A DNA stretch of 64,000 nt from Cyrtodaria siliqua (taxonomy: Eukaryota > Mollusca > Bivalvia > Adapedonta > Hiatellidae), in contig JAWPHD010011494.1 in assembly GCA_037043455.1 (NCBI GenBank), positions 1 to 64,000 on the forward strand, in the 5' to 3' direction. The position numbers and the translations under genes were made by a program. Below are positions 59,221 to 64,000 of this stretch, in pieces. The notes under the pieces are model-generated. The model made no database searches. It was not told the DNA's origin and saw nothing but the letters and a program-made list of their open reading frames with translations. Each line of letters starts with the position of its first letter. The first letter of the stretch is position 1.

Positions 59221-59226
59221 TTCAGG
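59206..59226 (+). other. Probable splice acceptor before the protocadherin coding exon
   Basis: TTTTACTATATTTTCAGGG: a T-rich stretch followed by TTTCAG|G, with AG at 59224-59225, 225 bp upstream of the chosen start. This would make the coding exon begin at 59226 with a 5' UTR segment. Confidence 0.5.
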
Positions 59227-59450
59227 GATTAAAATGTGTGAATAAGAGGTTGTCGGCGAATGGGAAGGTGGACTTTTATTCTTTAACATAAGAGACAGGA
59301 TTTAGAGCACAGTGAGCAGTCTTAGATGTGAGGACAGAGATATTCGATAACCCGGCATTATCGATGAGAACAGAAATGTGATAATTTGTGAACAATTTGG
59401 TATATTTTTCATATATACATGTAGCAGGAGTAAATCATTACCACCTCACC

Positions 59451-62225
59451 ATGGAATGTAAATGTTATCAATTGAATATTGGATGTAACAAAATGATATC
59501 GATTGTGTTGATCCCCCTGCTGCTTATGTGGATAAACAGAGCACATGGTGCTGAATTGACGTATAATATCAACGAGGAGCAACAAAAAGACACATACATT
59601 GGTAACGTCGCCGAGGACTACAACCTACGCTCTACTATGACGTCAGAGGAATACAACAATCTAGTTTACAAGATCCTTGCATCCGGAAATACATATGCCT
59701 CTTATTTTCGAGTGATTAATACCACTGGCCAACTGTATACGACCTCGCCGATTGACAGAGATGCCATTTCGCACTGTTTATTTTCGACAAGTTGTACAGT
59801 CCCCCTTGATGTAGCCGTTCAAGCAACGATCGGTGCTTTCTTTCGTAAAATAAATATAGAAATAAACGTTAAGGATTTGAACGACAACAGCCCTATATTT
59901 CCCAAGAGCGTAGACAGCGTCCAATTTTCTGAGAATTCTATGGTAAATACGTCAACTACTATAGCTGGTGCCCAAGACAGAGACGCCGGAAACAACACCG
60001 TCGTTAGGTATTATATTGAAACGGCTGACGTCCCTTTTGACGTCACATTGGAGAAGAAAGTAGATGGCACATCAGAAGTTAAATTAGTTGTTACTGGAAA
60101 TTTGGACAGAGAAAGGCAGGATTTTTATCAAATAAAAGTTGTGGCAGAAGATGGGGGAGATCCGAAACGTACAGGAACAGTTAATGTCAACATAAGCATA
60201 CTTGATGTTAATGACAACACACCAAAGTTCGATCGAGCGTTTTATAACATAACGTTAAATGAAGATATTGCTGCTAATACCGTTGTTGAGACCCTTTCAG
60301 CATTTGATTCTGACATAGACAAAAATGGTGAGATTGAGTATAAACTCAGTGCAAATCAAAATGTAGACATTTCCAAACTGTTTGCAATCAATTCAAGTAC
60401 TGGTGAATTAAGCGTGATTGGTCAGCTTATATACATTCCAACTGAACAGATGCTGTTATATGCTGAGGCTGCTGATAAGGGTACCCAACCAAGAATTTCT
60501 CAAGTAGTTATTTACGTGAACATTTTTGATTCTAAAAACAAACCGCCGCTTATCAACGTCAATATTCTCTCCGGTGACGTTGATGCACGGGTTTCTGAAT
60601 ATGCTAACGTTGGAGCCGTCGTCGCCCATATTGCTGTTATTGATGATGACACTGGACGTAATGGCAAGGTCGAATGTATAGGACTTAGTGATAACTTTGG
60701 ATTAGAGAGATATGAATCTAACGAATATAAAGCTGTGGTTTTGAAATCTTTAAATAGAGAGCTCAAAGACACTCATGAAGTAGTTATAGTGTGTAGAGAT
60801 AATGGATCTCCTCCTCTGAACGCAACAGCTAATTTTACTGTCAAAGTTCTTGATGAAAACGACAATCCACCTAGATTCACTCAAGGAACTTATTTTTCGA
60901 AAACTAAAGAGAACAATGAAGTAGGTGACATAGTGGCACACGTGCTTGCTGATGATGCTGACATTGGTGCTAACGCCAAAATTGAATACAGCATTTTAAG
61001 TTCGGGTGGATATAGTTTCTGGATGGATTCAGTTAGTGGTGAAATTAGAGCAAATTTCGTAATAGACAGAGAGAACGTTAGTCAGATCACGATCAGAGTA
61101 ATAGCGTTTGACGGCGGTAATCCACGCCTGACGGCAACATCAACTGTAATTTTAACAATTACCGACGAAAATGATAACTACCCTGTGTTTTCGTTGCCTA
61201 ATTATGAATTCATGGCCCTTGAAGGGACCCCGTTCAATACAACTGTCGATCAGTTAACAGTGACTGACAAAGATTACGACGAAAATGCAAAAGTTGTATT
61301 TTCTTTCGCCAATGAACCTTCTTCCAGCTTTCCGTTCGTCTTGTATTCTGATGGGACTATTAAATTGATTAAAGTCCTTGATAGGGAGATTCAAAGCAAG
61401 TATGAATTCAGAGTGATAGCTTCGGATCAGGGATCGCCTCCTTTGAGCAGCTCGGTGACAGTAACGGTGATTGTGTTGGATATTAACGATAACGCACCGG
61501 TTTTTGTCTTCCCTAATGAAGATAATAACACTGCTTCTATACCTCTTTCAAGCGCAGCTGAATCGGTTACAATACTCGTAACGGCAACTGATAAAGATGA
61601 AAAAGGTTTCAATAGCGACTTATCCTATTCCATATTAGATAGCAACGTTACAAGTTTGTTCATCATGGAAAGTAGAAACGGGGTAGGGACTATCAGGTTA
61701 CTACGTAAACCAGGTTCAGATGAACCTCTGAGATACACACTCAGAATACAAGCCCAAGATGGTGGCAAACCAAGACGGTCATCTATTCAAGTACTGAATA
61801 TAGCGTTTATGAAAGATCAGCCTGAAGATGACGGCAGGCAAAATTTCCTAATAGCTGTAACATTAGGTTGTGTTACCGTTGTGCTGTCGATTGGAATAGT
61901 GCTGACGATATGTCTCATCCGACGACACGATAAACTCAGAAATAAAGACTGTACCAGTTGCACCGACATGGCCGACTTGCAGATTGTGCCGGCTGATTCC
62001 AAACAGCGCGTGGAGCTGGGCAGCACGTCATCCGGCAGCAAAGAAAGTCTGAAGAAGGTCAGTTTCTCCACGGATTATAACTCAACCCTGGAATCTCTAG
62101 ATCACAGCAAGGACATGCCACAAGCGCCACTGGTGATTCAGGACGAATACAAGGTATGGCAATGGAAATTTAGCGTGACTCCGGTCATCATTGCGAATGT
62201 CACATCTACTTTGGCGCATAGCTGA
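59451..62225 (+). CDS. Protocadherin (single-exon ectodomain, about seven cadherin repeats)
   Basis: Calcium-dependent cell-adhesion receptor of the protocadherin type, placed at the cell surface. Start chosen at 59451 (CACCATGG, a strong Kozak match); the frame opens at 59388, and 59493 is another option. From 59451: 924 residues. Residues 15-34 (MISIVLIPLLLMWINRAHG) are a signal peptide. EC1 has the protocadherin Cys-X5-Cys (Cys109-Cys115). Calcium linkers close repeats at 142 (DLNDNSP), 252 (DVNDNTP), 468 (DENDNPP), 572 (DENDNYP) and 677 (DINDNAP). The linker at 360 is degenerate (DSKNKPP). DRE/DRD and DxD-type motifs recur inside repeats. A membrane helix spans 799-823, followed by RRHDK and a tail of about 100 residues with Ser/Thr-rich stretches. 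No intron interrupts the ectodomain. The last 23 residues (from VWQWKF) follow a possible splice donor and may be intronic read-through. No known catenin-binding motif seen. Confidence 0.95.
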   Translation: MECKCYQLNIGCNKMISIVLIPLLLMWINRAHGAELTYNINEEQQKDTYIGNVAEDYNLRSTMTSEEYNNLVYKILASGNTYASYFRVINTTGQLYTTSPIDRDAISHCLFSTSCTVPLDVAVQATIGAFFRKINIEINVKDLNDNSPIFPKSVDSVQFSENSMVNTSTTIAGAQDRDAGNNTVVRYYIETADVPFDVTLEKKVDGTSEVKLVVTGNLDRERQDFYQIKVVAEDGGDPKRTGTVNVNISILDVNDNTPKFDRAFYNITLNEDIAANTVVETLSAFDSDIDKNGEIEYKLSANQNVDISKLFAINSSTGELSVIGQLIYIPTEQMLLYAEAADKGTQPRISQVVIYVNIFDSKNKPPLINVNILSGDVDARVSEYANVGAVVAHIAVIDDDTGRNGKVECIGLSDNFGLERYESNEYKAVVLKSLNRELKDTHEVVIVCRDNGSPPLNATANFTVKVLDENDNPPRFTQGTYFSKTKENNEVGDIVAHVLADDADIGANAKIEYSILSSGGYSFWMDSVSGEIRANFVIDRENVSQITIRVIAFDGGNPRLTATSTVILTITDENDNYPVFSLPNYEFMALEGTPFNTTVDQLTVTDKDYDENAKVVFSFANEPSSSFPFVLYSDGTIKLIKVLDREIQSKYEFRVIASDQGSPPLSSSVTVTVIVLDINDNAPVFVFPNEDNNTASIPLSSAAESVTILVTATDKDEKGFNSDLSYSILDSNVTSLFIMESRNGVGTIRLLRKPGSDEPLRYTLRIQAQDGGKPRRSSIQVLNIAFMKDQPEDDGRQNFLIAVTLGCVTVVLSIGIVLTICLIRRHDKLRNKDCTSCTDMADLQIVPADSKQRVELGSTSSGSKESLKKVSFSTDYNSTLESLDHSKDMPQAPLVIQDEYKVWQWKFSVTPVIIANVTSTLAHS
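62151..62160 (+). other. Possible splice donor near the 3' end of the protocadherin
   Basis: GACGAATACAAG|GTATGGC has AAG|GTATGG, an acceptable donor. Coding up to DEYK (62153) is hydrophilic and tail-like. The read-through (VWQWKFSVTPVIIANVTSTL) is hydrophobic and ends at 62225. An alternative or constitutive 3' exon could lie further right. Confidence 0.45.
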
Positions 62226-62990
62226 ACAAAGTGTTCATTATGTGTATGGGTTTTAAATGAATTTAAGGCGAGTGTTTTATAAGGTTCGTGGCGTTTTAGT
62301 TAAGTTAAATGAATCTAAATTCTTTGCAATAACGGAATGTGAAATCGTGTTGCAATTAAAGTTAACCTCGTCTTTTTTTTTTTAGAAAGGAATTTATGTT
62401 TTCAAAACAAGTGTTTTTTTAAACATATCTGCATCTTTAAATATAAACTCATTTATAAAATATATTAGCAAAATGAACGTATTTTAAGAGTAAACTGATC
62501 AATCAGACTCTTGAAAATCCGACTGAGAGTTATAATTACATATACACACTGCAGGGTCTTTCACAGAACGAATTTAAGTGATAGAGGGAATTACATATAA
62601 TGGGAGGTATTTACCCTTCGACTGACCAATATTTTTAGGGATCTCTATTTGTTTAGATGCAATTTGAAGTATATTTCAGCTGTAAATGAAAGGATTTTTA
62701 AGAAGTATATAGCATATAAGGAGGTATTTATAGACAGGCATAATGCATTTTGCAGGTTTATTGATGTTTTTAAGGCATAGGGTAGAGAGATCAAACAATA
62801 TGGGAGTCAGTTAAGGAGTAGGGAGAAATTAGATTTAGAATTAAGGGATGAGGGAATATGCTCTTACATGTCCTGTGGAAGACCCTGCGCTATTGTTTTT
62901 TTCAAATATAAAATCTGTAAACCGTGGATATCAAATATTGCAATATATCCTAACACACCGAGTACGTGCTTAAAATACGATTTCGTCAGT
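62226..62990. other. Downstream of the protocadherin frame (3' UTR or intron)
   Basis: No ORF of note. ATTAAA at 62355-62360 could serve as a weak polyadenylation signal; no AATAAA was spotted. Nothing else recognised. Confidence 0.4.
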
Positions 62991-62991
62991 T

Positions 62992-64000
62992 ATACCATAA
63001 CACGACATACAAAGTATTAGCCATAACAGGGTTGAGCCAACTTCACGCAACTTAACAGGACATACAAAATATGGTACCATAACATGACAAACAAAGCATT
63101 AACCATAACAGGACGTACAAACTATGGTACCATATCAAGACATACAGCATATGGTACCATAACACGACATACAAAGTATTAACCATAACAAGACATACAA
63201 CATATGGTACCATAACAAGACATATTAAGTATTAACCATAACAGGACGTACAAACTATGGTACCATAACAATACATACCCAGTATTAACCATAACAGGAC
63301 ATACAAAATATGGTACCATAACAAGACATACAATATATTGTACCATAACACGACAAACAAAGTATCAATCATAGCAAGACATACAACATATGGTACCATA
63401 ACAAGACAAACAAAGTATCAACCATAACAGGACATAAAAAATATAGTACCATAGCAAGACATACCCAGTATTAACCATAACAGGACATACAACTTATGGT
63501 ACCATAACAAGACATACATGATATGGTACCATAACACGACATACAAAGTATTAACCATAACAGGACATACAAAATATGGTACCATAGCAAGACATACCCA
63601 GTATTCACCATAACAGGACATACAACATATGGTACCATAACAAGACATACAACATATGGTACCATAACAAGACATACAAAGTATTAACCATAACATGACA
63701 TACAAAATATGATACCATAGCAAGACATACAACATATGGTACCATAACACGACAGACAAAGTATTAACCATAACAGGACATACAAACTATGCTACAATAG
63801 CAAGACATACAACATATGGTACCATAACAAGAAATACAATGTATCAACCATAAAAAGGACATACAAAATATGGTATCACAGCAATACATACAATATATGG
63901 TACCATAACAAGACAAACAAAGTATTAACCATAACAGGACATACACAATATGGTACCATAGCAATACATACAACATATGGTACCATAACAGGACATACAA
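62992..64000. repeat. 27/54-bp minisatellite running off the window edge
   Basis: Two alternating 27-bp subunits, ACCATAACAGGACATACAAA plus NTATGGT and ACCATAACAAGACATACAAA plus GTATTAA, make a 54-bp dimer. About 37 subunits are visible. GGTACC recurs at the junctions. A diverged unit with an inserted segment lies at about 63025-63055. Because 54 is a multiple of three, minus-strand frames (YVLLWYHMLYVLLWYH) stay open but are artefacts. The right end is outside the window. Confidence 0.95.

Noticed and set aside
59388..59450. Upstream Met (59388) as the protocadherin start
   Set aside because: The first 21 residues are not signal-like and the context (TTGTGAACAATTTGG region) is poor, whereas 59451 has CACCATGG and places the hydrophobic signal near the N-terminus.
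63418..64000. Cysteine/tyrosine-rich minus-strand ORFs (YVLLWYH)
   Set aside because: Artefact of the 54-bp dimeric satellite.

Overview
This is animal nuclear DNA, most likely from a mollusc and probably a bivalve. It is AT-rich and has no operon-like gene packing. The evidence for a mollusc is threefold: several tRNA-derived SINE families, decayed non-LTR retrotransposons whose reverse-transcriptase sequence resembles families common in mollusc genomes, and a protocadherin with its whole ectodomain in one uninterrupted exon. Species cannot be decided from the window.

Layout. Only one convincing host gene is visible, the protocadherin at about 59.2-62.2 kb (+). It has a signal peptide, about seven cadherin repeats, one membrane helix and a short tail. 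A probable splice acceptor precedes it and a possible splice donor lies near its end. Nearly everything else is repeat-derived or unannotated intergenic/intronic DNA.

The repeat content falls into layers. (1) Tandem arrays: GAT-rich DNA (1.5-2.1 kb), a 22-bp minisatellite (7.3-7.8), a 346-bp TCTA microsatellite (12.6-12.9), a 20-bp array (17.5-17.8), a second 22-bp array (22.8-23.1), a 48-bp array (23.5-26.4), a 31-bp array (50.4-52.6) and a 27/54-bp array running off the right edge (63-64 kb). (2) MITEs and foldback elements: eight copies of a TA-flanked Tc1/mariner-type MITE, about eight copies of a TTAA-flanked family ending AGGGACAC, two further TTAA families, and several singletons and long palindromes. 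(3) SINEs: at least four tRNA-derived families. Three copies keep perfect target-site duplications of 15, 14 and 11 bp. (4) Decayed LINEs at 11.8-14.4 and 28.3-31.3 kb. (5) A degenerate mariner spanning 27.1-31.6 kb, swollen by three other elements.

The most informative feature is the nesting. A mariner carries a TA-type MITE and a LINE, and that LINE is split by a second LINE. A TTAA MITE sits inside a SINE whose uninterrupted relative is elsewhere in the window, which fixes the insertion rule as TTAA. A TA-type MITE sits inside another TTAA element. A minisatellite appears to have grown from internal MITE sequence. I found no CRISPR array, no functional tRNA or rRNA gene, and no evidence for a novel multi-gene system. 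Most small ORFs are chance frames in repeats. Boundaries of decayed elements are accurate to roughly 5-30 bp.
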